64,000 bases of DNA from Maratus speciosus. Lineage: Eukaryota; Arthropoda; Arachnida; Araneae; Salticidae. The stretch is taken from positions 275,374,411 through 275,438,410 of the forward strand of contig OZ010786.1 of the NCBI GenBank assembly GCA_963932465.1, written 5' to 3'. Made by a program: the position numbers and the translations under genes. Below the pieces are notes generated by a model. It searched no databases. It saw only the letters and a program-made list of their open reading frames with translations, and was not told the origin of the DNA. Position 1 is the stretch's first letter. Each line of letters starts with the position of its first letter. This document shows, in pieces, positions 47,036 to 57,673 of the stretch.

Positions 47036-47425
47036 ATAATGTTACGTCAGCTACACGTGTAAATGCCATTTTTTTCTTTTTTATTATTCAGAAATTAATT
47101 AAACAAGTTACTGTTAGAATTTGGCATTACTTACTTAGTGTTGTTGAGAACATTAAATCACTTTTTTTAACTGGATAGTTTTGATAATTTTTACACTTCA
47201 GTGAAGGCAGAAAAAAATGTTTGTCTGTTTTATGTTACGTCAGTTACAGAATTTTAAATTGCAATTTTGGGGACTCAAAGAGAGATTGGAATAATCTACA
47301 GGTATTTGGGTATTAAGACCTTAGTAAGAAATATTTTAAATTGTAAAAAAATGTTCTAGCTATATTAGTAAATTTTCTACATAGATTTGAAAACAAAATT
47401 CGATGATAAAATGTTACGTCAGTTA
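47036..47425 (+). repeat. Three spaced direct repeats with TGTTACGTCAG
   Basis: ATGTTACGTCAG(C/T)TAC occurs at about 47039, 47232 and 47411, at intervals of about 193 and 179 bp; the sequence following the second and third copies is partly similar. This could be an old tandem duplication. The core contains ACGTCA, which resembles a CREB/ATF site, but no regulatory role is shown. Confidence 0.6.
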
Positions 47426-47806
47426 CGATGGAATTGCGATTTAGTAAGGAGACATTCGGTTCACCGGGAGTGTCGATTAACCCACTAAAAACTAGCGTTA
47501 CCATATTATTACAGAATAACTACCAATGCTCCTGTTTTTTGAGTTACCACTATTTCAGAATAGAAATATTCGCTTTGACAGAAACTCTGCTGATAAAATA
47601 TGACGAAGATTACTATTCGAAAACAGCGGTCACAGCATGTAACTTAGTTTGTGTTGAAAAGTTTAAAGAGGAAAAATAATGTATTCTTAATGGGTTAATT
47701 GACTATTGCACAATTAATAGTGTAAAGCTTTTCTTTTATTCATTCTTTAATAACAATTGATTTACATGTGTTCAAACATTCATTGAAGTAATTTTTTTTA
47801 TTTTAG

Positions 47807-47877
47807 ATTTCGAGCCATTTGATCTAGAGTCTTTCTGGGGAGAAAGATTTCTACAGAATATACAACAGTCGACATAA
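47807..47877 (+). CDS. Candidate terminal coding exon, unknown gene
   Basis: A long pyrimidine tract ending TTTTTTTTATTTTAG precedes 47807. Two bases complete a codon, then the frame reads FEPFDLESFWGERFLQNIQQ followed by Ser-Thr and TAA at 47875-47877. The reading is unusually rich in Glu, Phe and Asp for this AT-rich DNA and looks like a real protein C-terminus. The entry phase fits the exit phase of the candidate exon at 35260-35310, the junction codon being GAT (Asp). No AATAAA was noted shortly downstream. I cannot name the protein, and two short exons do not establish a gene. Confidence 0.5.
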
Positions 47878-48023
47878 TGTGAAAATTTTAGTAGTTCAAT
47901 TGAATGACAGCGTTAGTGAGATAGTCGGAATACATTATTAGGAGAAAACGGAGTGCTAAAGGAATATTGCATTCCATGAATCATGACCCAATGACCACTT
48001 TGCTGTGGAAACTGTAGTATCAT

Positions 48024-48029
48024 TTTATT
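48024..48029 (-). promoter_or_regulatory. Possible polyadenylation signal AATAAA
   Basis: AATAAA on the minus strand, 120 bases past the stop codon of the minus-strand candidate exon at 48149-48219. The hexamer is common in AT-rich DNA, so position is the only support. Confidence 0.35.
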
Positions 48030-48148
48030 TCACGTTATTTTAGCGTTGGAAAACTGATATTTTCCTTATATCGGTATTCATTAACATTCTTCATACCGGC
48101 ACAAAGCAAGACTGTCTTAAGAAGCTTTTTGCTCATCAATTCTTCAAT

Positions 48149-48219
48149 CTACCATTCTGCACTTTTTAGTTTTTCTCTTCTTTTTTGTACAAACTCCTTC
48201 GCAGCTTCACGTGCTGTTC
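48149..48219 (-). CDS. Candidate terminal coding exon on the minus strand, unknown gene
   Basis: On the minus strand, TTAGGGGTTTTTTCCACAG precedes 48219. After two bases completing a codon the frame reads TAREAAKEFVQKRREKLKSA, then Glu-Trp and TAG at 48151-48149, a charged helical C-terminus typical of real proteins. The same frame stays open past the TAG for about 30 further codons (IEELMSKKLLKTVLL...), so the TAG could also be a disabling mutation in a pseudogene. The stop lies 271 bp from that of the + strand candidate at 47877, in convergent orientation. I do not recognise the protein. Confidence 0.45.
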
Positions 48220-48409
48220 CTGTGGAAAAAACCCCTAAAAAATTAAGTGCAATGATTTAAAGCAACTTATTGTTATGCAATTTCTTAGTTTAATATTACA
48301 AAACATGCTCCTCAAATCATCAAATAAACTTGTTTTCTATTTCATGTGTGTCTTTACTTTGTTTTGTTTCTTAAATGATGGTTTTGGTAATTAAAATTTC
48401 ACTAGTTTC

Positions 48410-48554
48410 TAGGGTTGTACAAAACCCGGTAAAGAAAAAACTCAGTCCGGGCGGATACCCGAGCACCTACCCACGACAACCCTTATGGTTGTAAAAAACC
48501 CAGCCCGGGCGGGTAGCTGAACGGATACACTGGCAGCTACCCACTATAACCCTG
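48410..48554. mobile_element. Small hAT-type MITE with perfect 8-bp duplication
   Basis: A 145-bp element starting TAGGGTTGTACAAAACCCGG and ending ACTATAACCCTG, flanked by identical octamers ctagtttc at 48402-48409 and 48555-48562. The inside is a degenerate direct duplication of about 65 bp containing CCCGGGCGG-type motifs and CTACCCAC. Confidence 0.9.
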
Positions 48555-48764
48555 CTAGTTTCAAATCTGATGAAACTTCAATGAGCCGACACCTTTCAGG
48601 AAACGAAAAAATATGTCGAATTAGCCGAGTATGGGTTTCATTGGTTTATTCAAAGTGATTTTGTCCCAGATCTATTTTAAGGGTATATAGAGATATATTA
48701 ATGTTGTGTAATTATATGGTACATCAATACCTTAAAAAATAAGCTTTATTCAAAAATATTAACA

Positions 48765-49682
48765 CAGTAAAACCTGCCGAAACGGAACCTCTATATAATG
48801 GAATCCTGTCTTAAATGGGAAATTTTCACCGTTCCGGCAAAAAAGGAGAAAGAATTCAAGAAAGGGACCTCCTTCAGGGATGCTAAACGTCCCGATTTTT
48901 TTTTTTTTTTTATTTGGCTAAAGTTATAGACCGGGATCCGGCAGCACAGACAATCCCCTCATCGAGTTCACGGATGAAATTCCAGGATTAGTTAAATCTT
49001 GATTCGCATATTAAAACGCAATCGGTCTGCAAAGTCATATCTTGGTGGAAAACACACGAAAACCCAATTTTAGCGGCTGACTCGTAGGTTCGCCATTATG
49101 TTTTCCTGCACCAAAAGATATGAAAATATGGAGGACTGAGAGCAGGAAAACACAATGGTAAACCTACAAGTCAGCCGCTAAAATCGGGTTTTCAGAGGTT
49201 TTCAACCAAGATATGACTTGGCAGACCGATTACGCTTTAATATGCGAATGAAGATGTAACTAATCCTAGAATTTCATCCGTGAACTCGATGAGGTGATTG
49301 TACTGCCGGCTCCCGGTCTATTAAATGTCACGCGCGGGACAGCTAATTTCACGATTTTTCATAAATTGTTTTAGCCCGTAAAGCATAGCACATAATTTTA
49401 TTTTGGAAAATCCTAAATAATTTTATTACATGATTTTAATTTGTTGAAACCATCACAGTAATTGTGAAAAATTCAAAAGATTTAGTGACGCAGGAATGAA
49501 AGCAATATTTCAAGACATTCTCCAAAAATATAGTAGAAATACAGTAAAACTCCATAACGGGCAGCTGCTTACCGAACACTTATCGATTCTCAATTTCTAA
49601 ATATTTGTACATTTTTACATCTGAATAGTGGACAAATTCTGCGCTCCCGATGATGTGTCTGTGATTCAGAGGTTTTACTCAA
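48765..49682. mobile_element. pogo-type terminal sequences, pairing uncertain
   Basis: CAGTAAAACCTGCCGAAACG begins at 48765. At 49542 a TA-flanked CAGTAAAACTCCATAACGGG begins, and GAGGTTTTACTCA ends near 49682. CAGTAAAACCTC-type ends are typical of pogo-related elements. Either a ~140-bp element (49542-49682) or a longer one starting at 48765 and interrupted by the fold-back MITE is possible. Confidence 0.45.
48927..49320. mobile_element. Fold-back MITE, copy 1 (nearly full-length palindrome)
   Basis: 394 bp in which the left half is repeated in inverse orientation in the right half almost end to end, starting TAGACCGGGATCCGGCAGC and ending GCCGGCTCCCGGTCTA. Flanking TTA occurs on both sides (48924-48926, 49321-49323); alternatively the duplication is TA with ends GACCGGG. 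A 3-bp TWA duplication would suggest PIF/Harbinger, a TA duplication Tc1/mariner. No coding frame is present. Confidence 0.9.
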
Positions 49683-49809
49683 TATAAGTTAATTACTTTT
49701 ATGCATTTTAGCCTCCAATTTCTAAGGCGAATTGGCATTTTGTGAAATAAATTGAAAATGGTTTAATGTAAAGAACAGGTCTTCAATTTTGGTGATAAAT
49801 TTCGAATAA

Positions 49810-49969
49810 CAGTAAACTCTGTCTAAGGCGGAATCGATCTGAAACAAGAAAATTTTCCGCAGTATTCAGTATTCCGCCTTAGACAAATTTTACTCTATGT
49901 CTATGGATTCGTAGGGACTTGAAAATCTTTCCGAGTTGGACAGATTTCCGTCTTACACAGAGTTTACTG
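49810..49969. mobile_element. pogo-type MITE, 160 bp
   Basis: Inverted ends CAGTAAACTCTGTCTAAGGC and CAGTAAACTCTGTGTAAGAC. The right flank is TA and the left flank is AA, a likely worn TA. No coding capacity. Confidence 0.85.
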
Positions 49970-50009
49970 TAGTTCATTTCAGTATCTAATACTGACCCAA
50001 ATACACTAA

Positions 50010-50408
50010 TAGACCGGGATGCGGTTGCACAGACAACCACCTCATTGAGTTGGAAGTTGAAATTTCAGGATTAGACAAAACTCGATCAGCATATTAAAAT
50101 GCAATTGGTCTGCCAAGTCATATGGCGGAAACCACTTTCAGACCCGATTTTAGTGTTTGACTCGTAGGTTTATCATTGTGTTTTCCTGCACCCAAATGTA
50201 TGAAAACATGGTGGACTGGGAGCAGGAAAACACAATGGTAAACCTACGAGTAAACCACTAAAATTGGGTTTGCAGGTGTTTTCCACAAAGATATGACTTG
50301 GCAGACCAAGTTGCGCTTTAATATGCGAATCGAATTTTAATTTTAGAATTTCGAGTCTCCAACTCGATGACGATGAGGTGATTATCTGTCCTGCCGCCTC
50401 CTGGTCTA
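50010..50408. mobile_element. Fold-back MITE, copy 2
   Basis: 399 bp, same family and layout as 48927-49320: starts TAGACCGGGATGCGGTTGC, ends CCGCCTCCTGGTCTA, and is flanked by TAA on both sides (50007-50009, 50409-50411). Central sequence around GTTTTCCTGCACCCAAATG and GGGAGCAGGAAAACAC is shared with copy 1. The two lie 689 bp apart in the same arrangement. The 124-codon minus-strand frame across it is a by-product. Confidence 0.9.
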
Positions 50409-50411
50409 TAA

Positions 50412-51427
50412 GGAACAGAAAGTAAGTCTGCAAGAAGTAGTATCTCTGAAAAAGAATAAATTGATTGTAGCCTACATTTAACCGGTAGGAATAGTTATGT
50501 TTTAGTCTAGGCGGCATTCGATGCACGGCAAGTTTCGATAGGTGCATGTACTGAATGTGAATGTTAAGAAGCTGGTGCGGAAGATGATTCTGGTAAACGG
50601 TACTAATAATTTATAGTATAATAAGACATAGTATTTACTTTTTTGTAAAAGACGCTTTGTCACTAAAGGGGTCTGTACTCTGCATTTTGCAAAAACTGAC
50701 GAAAATATAAATTTTCCAACTTTTTTGCTTAAAATGAATTTAGATATCCGTAGTATATTCTCACAAAGATACGATAATTAAAAATATGCGATAAACGCTT
50801 TTTACTGTATCTATTTCTCTTTAAATGATTCAGAATTGCGATCTTTAAATTCATTTTTCTCAATTTGTGTTTTTATGGTCTATCACTACATAAACAGTTA
50901 AAAAAATAAAAATGTTAACTAATTAGTCATTTTTTTTTTCTAAATTTTTACATATGTCATGATATTGTTGTTATTTCTTTCTTAAACGAATTAACGTTTT
51001 GGAAATATGGTTCTTACAGTTAGAGCACGTTTCTACTTGATCACTTTTGGCCCATTTTAACCATTTGGTACTGTCATAAAAGAAAATCCTGATTATTTTA
51101 ATGCCCCCTCAAATGGGGAGCGCGGGGCATAGATAAACATACGAGATAGGACACTTACGGCAACAGTACTAGCGTCGCTACCGACAAGGGGGAAGAATTA
51201 CTGTCCGATTCATTGAAGTGCTCGATTCACTGTAGACAGAGAATCGTCATCCGGGTAAACCATGGAGCTATAAAAATAAAACAGGATAAACAGCGCATGT
51301 GCTTTTTGCCCTGTTGATGGAAATATGTTTACGTTCTATGTTTTGAATATCTATTCTTTCCTAAACGAAGCAGAGGCTGACGATTTTGTACTTGTATTTA
51401 TGCTAGATTTATTTAGCTGCCTTTTTT
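50412..51427. other. Unassigned, possibly genic, DNA
   Basis: No mobile element recognised. Positions 51100-51270 are noticeably more GC-balanced and contain the minus-strand exon-like segment described separately. Confidence 0.5.
51159..51267 (-). other. Exon-like segment, minus strand, non-coding if real
   Basis: On the minus strand, GTTTTATTTTTATAG precedes 51267 and GTAAGTGTCC follows 51159, giving good acceptor and donor signals around 109 bp of balanced composition. All three frames contain stops, so it could only be an untranslated exon or one carrying a short upstream frame. It lies about 2.9 kb upstream of the minus-strand candidate exon at 48149-48219. Chance cannot be excluded. 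Confidence 0.25.
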
Positions 51428-51742
51428 AACTCATAGGCTATCAAAACCTGAGAGCTAATGTGCTCGCAGGTTCTGTATGTACAGTAGGGTGGGTCGAAAG
51501 AAGCGAAATTTTTCAGATCAACTTCTAATAGAGCAGAAAAGTTGCCTTTTGTAATTAGAAGAATAACGCAAAAAATATTTTTGAAATCGGTTAATTTCTT
51601 TAGGTCGCGCATTGCACTTGAATTTTTGAAAATATGATGAAAAGTGACGATTTTTGAAATTAATGATGAAAGTTAAAAAATATTCAGATCACTTCTAATA
51701 GTGCATAAATTTCACCTTTTAGTATTAGAATAATAACACAAA

Positions 51743-54700
51743 TAAACGGTCAAGTGCGAGTATTACTCGCGCACAGAGGGTTCCGTAGAATAAATATATG
51801 AATTTGTAATTGTATTATAAAAAAAAAGTAAGAAAAATCATGCGTACAGCATAGATTATGAAACACTTTCCAACACTCCCTGAAAACTTTAACGAAACTT
51901 CGTTACTTAGGGAAATAATATAACTAAGTAAACATTTAAAAATCTGATTTCAGTAGTCACCGCCCATTGTTTAAAATACACATGTGTTAGCCCAAAGGGT
52001 TAAATGTACGACTTTTTCAAAATTTTATGATTTGTCGTTTGATGTGAGGTGTTCAGCTATAAGTATGCCAAATTTCACGCCTCCAACCTAATTAGGCACT
52101 CACTTAGAAATAATTGTTTAAAATACACGCGTGGGAGCCCAAAGGGTTAAATGTACGACTTTTTCAAACTTTTATGGTTTGTCATTTGATGTGAGGTGTT
52201 CAGCTATAAGTATGCAAAATTTCACGCCTCCAACCTAATTAGGGCTCACTTAGAAAGAATTGTTTAAAATACACATGTGGGAGCCCAGAGGGTATTTCAC
52301 CCCTCCAACCTAATTAAGGGCTCACTTAGAAAGAATTGTTTAAAATGCACATGTGGGAGCCCAAAGGGTTAAATGTACGACTTTTTCAAAATTTTATGAT
52401 TTGTCGTCGTATGATGTGTGGTGTTCAGCTATAAGTATGCAAAATTTCAAGTCTCCAACATGTATAGTTTCTGAGGACGGGCTCTGTGACAGACGGACAG
52501 ACAGAGGAGCGAGACGAATAGGGTTTCGTCAGATGAACGAAACCCTAAAAAAGCGCATATCATAATTAAAAATGCATTTCGAGCAATCATTACTAATATA
52601 CAGTAATTGGGATACAATATAGTTTCTGAAATCTTTTCAAATACACAGCAAACAATTTCCCCTATATCATTATGAACGGAATTCTTTTGTGTAGCCATGT
52701 AAATGAACAATAACTATTCTTTGCACCGCATATTCAACAGAATGCATATTTTAGTGGACTTCATAAATTAATATCAATTTTACTATGTTTGAAAGAGTGT
52801 AACACCATTAAAAATCATTTGAAACGATTTTTTTCCCATTGATCGTAATGTAACGGAAAACTTTTGAGTATCCCTGTAAATGAACTAAACATGCTACAAA
52901 CTTCATTTGAAATAGGGAACGTGCTATGGTAGAAGTCACTAACATCCAAAAATTTCAGAACGATCCGAGCATATTTCCGAGAGTTAGAGCGTGGACAGAC
53001 GGCCAGACAAATCGAAGTCGTGAACACTTTTCAACTTTGTTGGAAAGTGTTAAAAACCGTTGCCAAAAGAATACCAAGACTTTGTAAAAAACTGTACAAC
53101 GTAGGGTTGGGTATAACTGTATATATTAGAAAAGTGTAAATATTATACCATGAAAGTTCAAAGAGATATGGAACCTAAATAATATCAAATATAGCTATCC
53201 GTATAACTCTTTTTTTAATATTATCCTAATCTGTTTATGATGAACTTAATTCGGTATTGACAATAAAAGCAGTGCATAGTTAAACTTCGTTTGGTATTTC
53301 ATAAAACTAAATTCAGCGTAGTAATAACCTTTATTTCTACAGTGTAGCTAAAACAAAACCTTTGTTCAAAGTTTAAATTTGGCATTGTGCTAAGCGCAAT
53401 CGAAAGCGCGCTTCGAAAGGAGGTCTCAAAGTTGCAACGCCGCCTTGCTCAGTGCCGCGTTTTTCCAGATAGGTTTTTAATTAACTTTTAATGTCACCCG
53501 AGGCGTATTGAGAGATACACTCAATGCAAACTATCGCGAATCCCACAGTATTTATGCGATTCATTGTAATTAAACCTTCCGAGGGCAGTGCCCTTAAAAA
53601 AAGGACACCTAATTTTAATTCCAAAACAGACAAACGGCACCAAGAATATTTAATTAAAATTTTCCTTTTATCATGTACTTGAAAATAAGCAAGTTCGCAT
53701 TTTCTAATAAATTCGTTCATAAATTCTGGTGTCAGTTCATTATAAGTTTATAAATAGAATTACTCCGCGCCAAAAAGGGTTAAGTGGTCGTAGGACTCTT
53801 AAAGCTTCAAAATTTAAGAAATTTTAATTTTTTTAGATGTTAAACTCCTATCTTTATGAATATTTTGTTATAATTGTTTCCTTGAAATTCCCATTAGAAC
53901 AAAAGTTATGGCTTTTATAATTATACCCGCTCAATAACTGAAGGGGCGTTTCCGAAACTTTGAAGTCATTTTTCTCCAAATGGCGTTATTTGCGCATAAC
54001 GCGCAGGATACCTCAAAAACTTCTGAATATTTTTTCCTGAAATTTTCAAAACATACATTTCATGTTAGCCTGTATAAACTGAACCTAAAATTTCCTTTTT
54101 ATTGTTCAAAAAAATATTTTTTTAGATGATTTTACTGTTGGAATTTTCAAAATTTTGTATTAGCTAAATGCAACATTGCATTAAAAATATAAAAATACTT
54201 TAAATACAAATTTATTTAAGTTCAGGGAAATTGTTACAATCTGAAGTATAAGTAAGCACTAACATTTTCATTCTAGTTGCAATATTTATTTTGTAATCGT
54301 GCGCGTAAACTGTTATGCCAATTTTTTATTCGACAAATGTCTAATAGTTTCGAGCCCCCTATAAATACTAATTCTGTATCTTGCAATTTTTTAAATGCAT
54401 GAAATGAAAGAACATGAATATATCTTTCATCCCAATTAAAATTGTGTTTTAAAATCATATACATTTTAAGACATTAAATGTTGAAAATGGTCTTTTTTTT
54501 TCATTTTTTCCATTTTTTAGGTTCTCGAGACCCCTTAAATTAGCATGTTTTTAGCAATTTGAGGTTTATTGCTTTTAAACTGTTACTGGACATTACATTA
54601 CACATATATATCATTAAACGTTGTTAACTAGGCATAGAGTACGCCGCCCCTGGCCTTTTGTATGTCCAAACTGGCCGTATCTTTAAAGGTTAATATCTCG

Positions 54701-55323
54701 GCTAATTACCCATGATTTTTTTCGAAAATTATTATCAACAATGCTTTTATACCTCTGCAACGATAGGTATATCCACCGATGCTCAACAATTTTTCTGAAT
54801 GCCCGTAAATCGAAATTTGTGTATAACAGAAAAATGCTAATTTCTCAAAAACTATGTGACCTAGGTTAATTGCTATAATTTTCCGGCAAGGTTTATATTA
54901 ACGTCTACTACCTATAATTTTTTTCATAATTTTAGTTTCAGTAGATTCGGAATTAGATGGGGGGGAGACATATTTTTGCTCTACATTTTCGACAATATCT
55001 TTGAAAATATAATACCTAAAATTAAAAGGAATGTATTTTTGAGTTCAGCGTTACGAAAGCTTTCACAGGATACCCTCACATGATATACAAAGAAAAGTTT
55101 TTTATTTTCAAGTAGCATAATTAGCCCCTCTACATTTTTACTAAATATATTTATGAATGTTTATTAATCTGAAAATGTGTGGGTCAATGGTCTTTATTAC
55201 TTCCCCGAATTTGAACTTTCCACGTTCCATAGTTTACGAGTAAAATGGCTGTGAGAGACAGACGGACAGACACATGAGTGATCTTATAATGGTTTCGTTT
55301 TTACTTCTTAAGTACGGAACCCT
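51743..55323 (-). mobile_element. Helentron-like (HINE) family 4
   Basis: On the minus strand the 5' end at 55323 is AGGGTTCCGTACTTAAGAAG with the paired ACGAAACC arm. The 3' end has the single arm TACGGAACCCT, then the hairpin GCGCGAGTAATACTCGCAC, and ends near 51743. GACAGACGGACAGAC-type microsatellites lie near both ends. The inverted partner sequence at 59.7 kb preserves the uninterrupted A-rich site, fixing both boundaries to within a few bases. AGGGTTCCGTA-type arms are familiar from insect Helitron-like repeats. No helicase frame is present. Confidence 0.82.
51965..52460 (+). repeat. Tandem array, ~145-bp unit
   Basis: Three full units and one partial unit built on CCAAAGGGTTAAATGTACGA, TGAGGTGTTCAGCTATAAGT, TTTCACGCCTCCAACC and ATTGTTTAAAATACAC. 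The array forms the 3' body of the family 4 Helentron-like element. Confidence 0.9.
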
Positions 55324-55436
55324 AAAAATTATTTAAAATCTGTTAATAACTTTAGGTCGCGCATTGAACTTGTATTTTGGAAAATATGACCAAAATTGAT
55401 AATTTTTGAAATTACATGATGAAAAAAAATAATATA

Positions 55437-56759
55437 GGGGAGATGGGGGCACATGTGAACAGGGGGCAGATGTGAACATCGCAGTTTTTCAATAGTTATT
55501 ATAAGTTTTTTTATTTGAAAAAAATTACCAAAGATGGCAGCACCTGTGGACGTATGGTAAAAATTTTTGAAGCTTTTTGACATTTTGTTTGTCTTTAGTA
55601 GCCAAAACACTGTTTGTAGATGTCAAATGTAAAATGTCGGTTTCAACTTTGGTAAGTGATAAAGTTTATTTATTTAGTTAGTTATTCGAATTTCAATATT
55701 TTAACATATACTATGACTACTATTGAATATTTTGGATAAAGTTGTCTTGTTCCCTAAAATTGATAAATGTTAATTATTTATCAATTTAACTCTAGCAGCC
55801 ATGCGGGGCACTTGTGAACAGACTAGTTGGGGCAGATATGAACAGTTCACAAAAATCAAAATCTTTCTCTGTTGTGCGAATAGAAAGAATTGACAATGAT
55901 AAAATGTATGTTAAATTCCTGAGAAAGAATCTCAGATCCAATTCATATAACTTCCCTGAAATAGTAGGCATTTCTGTCATACAAAAAAGTGATATTGTAT
56001 TGAAACTTCCACTTCCACATTTGTCAGGAAGTACACAAAGAGCAAGAAGCTCATTTGAGTTCAATTATAATTTAAATAAATTTAATGTTTCCTAAAATGC
56101 AATAAGTGTTATGTACTATTTTAGTAAACGGTTTAAAACAATATTTTTTATGCATTGTTAATACAAAGAATATTATGACAAACAACTTTGTATTTTTTTT
56201 CTTTTCATTTGTCTCAAACTTGCTGTGATGGCTTACTTCCATCTCTAAAACAACACCTATGAATAGGATAATTTGAATTGGGATGGATATCAGTAACATT
56301 CTTAAAATGTAAAATTTTCAAATTGATAACTAATATAATTCTTGGGTATGGTGTCAGAACAGCTTTATATATATTTAGTTTCATTTTAAAATCTTTTGTT
56401 TAAACATGTCACTCAGAAACTAGAAAAAAATATTTTTTATTTTATTTATGGTGAATTTAACTGATAATATAAATAATGGTTATGATAACAAATTAATAAC
56501 AGGAGAAAAAGCATGTCAAAGGATATTTTTTCCTTGTGTTCACAACTACCCCGCTGATGGGGCACATGTGAACAATTTTTTGAATTTATAAAACTATTAA
56601 AAAATGTAAGAAAAACTATACAGGTGATTAAAAAAAAATTTCTATGTGTAAAAGAAAGTACTGTTTACTATACTGACTACTTTTTATTTATAAGAATTAA
56701 TCCAATTATGAGAAAAAGATATATTTATGCGAACTGTTCACATGTGCCCCCATCTCCCC
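55437..56759 (+). mobile_element. pogo-like element with perfect terminal inverted repeats
   Basis: The ends start GGGGAGATGGGGGCACATGT and are identical for at least 25 bases in inverted orientation. The flanks are TATA on both sides (55433-55436, 56760-56763), so TA or TATA is duplicated. Variants of GGGGCACATGTGAACA recur subterminally near 55470, 55810 and 56550. The + strand retains a transposase tail. Perfect ends suggest one of the youngest insertions in the window. Superfamily assignment combines TA flanks with the tail sequence. Confidence 0.85.
55814..56095 (+). pseudogene. C-terminal tail of a pogo-like transposase or element-borne protein
   Basis: The frame reads SFSVVRIERIDNDKMYVKFL, RKNLRSNSYNFPEIVGIS and DIVLKLPLPHLSG, ending with FEFNY and a stop at 56093-56095. 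A small beta-rich tail with F-L-R-K, a W/F-P-E block, D-I-V-x-x-L-P-x-P and a closing F-x-F is found at the C-terminus of many animal pogo-type transposases. The ATG used is simply the first in the open stretch; the upstream coding region (DNA-binding and DDE domains) has been deleted from this 1.3 kb element. The tail is undamaged. Confidence 0.55.
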
Positions 56760-56789
56760 TATATTCAGACCTAGAAAAATATGTAGACC

Positions 56790-57490
56790 GAAAGAGCAAG
56801 AACTGTGCGAGGTTTTGTGACACCAAGTTAAATTGCAGTGCTCACGATTACGCATAACTTAATGACTGGTCTACCTGCAAGGTAAATTCATCTCCCTATT
56901 GCACAGAACAAGCTGAGAAAGCATTTTGTCTCTTTGATTCAAAAACTCTCGCAAACATTCACAGATTGCATTGCTTTCCAAATCCGTCTGAATTCCATTT
57001 CCCTTATTGCTCATTTTCATCTGTGATCATTGACAATCACAGGTTTTTCGGATGAGCAAAGACTCCGTTACGCTCAGTAACAGAGTGTATCACCTCCTCC
57101 AATTATTTTTGGTAATTGACGCGATATTGTTATTGTCTCGAAGAGATGCATTTCTCCTGGAATAATAGAATCATTCCTATTCATGTCAAACAATACAGAA
57201 GCACATGTCTACATGGCGTACAAAACTAACTGTTTCAATTCATTGATAGCGTTTTCAATGGATCCATACAGTCTGAGATTCTGTTTGCGGTCGTTAGTGA
57301 GAAATCAGCCCTTGATTACGGACAGCAAAATTCCCCTGACAGAAGCCTGCCGCACAGCGTTGAATATTTACAGAAGTTATATATTTTAAATCTAAATTGA
57401 AGTCATTTGGTTTATTAACAGTCATTGTTGGGATATTGCAATTGATTAATTGAAATTTGACAACAAATATTGATAGAAAAGTAGGTAGTT
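56790..57490. other. Unrecognised interior of the long-inverted-repeat element
   Basis: About 700 bp of more balanced composition than the surroundings. It includes a 68-codon + strand frame (57183-57389, starting MSNNTEAHVYMAYKTNC). Several frames are partly open on both strands but none matches a transposase I know. It may be the decayed coding region of the 51482-59979 element. Confidence 0.4.
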
Positions 57491-57495
57491 GCTTA

Positions 57496-57673
57496 CACTG
57501 TTAAAAATTGGCAGCAAACTGATAAATCATTTGACCTTTTTTGTAAATAACGGTTACTTGACCATATTGTTAACGTATTATGACCATATTATGGTCACGA
57601 TTATAAAAAAATACGGTTAATGACTGTTATCTGTAAAAACGGTTGAACAGTTTGCTGCAATTTCTTAACTGTG
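57496..57673. mobile_element. TA-flanked MITE, 178 bp
   Basis: Ends CACTGTTAAAAATTGGCAGC and CACAGTTAAGAAATTGCAGC in inverted orientation, with TA at 57494-57495 and 57674-57675. The interior has two TAACGGTTA/TAACCG-type self-complementary stretches. It is a non-autonomous element of Tc1/mariner type. Confidence 0.85.

Noticed and set aside
47428..47679. 83-codon frame ending in a protein-like stretch (TETLLIKYDEDYYSKTAV)
   Set aside because: An AG acceptor lies nearby at 47557-47558 and the sequence looks plausible, but no donor, start context or homology supports it, and it would conflict with the 35260/47807 exon model.
50173..50547. 124-codon minus-strand frame
   Set aside because: It lies mainly across the fold-back MITE at 50010-50408 and has no recognisable domain.
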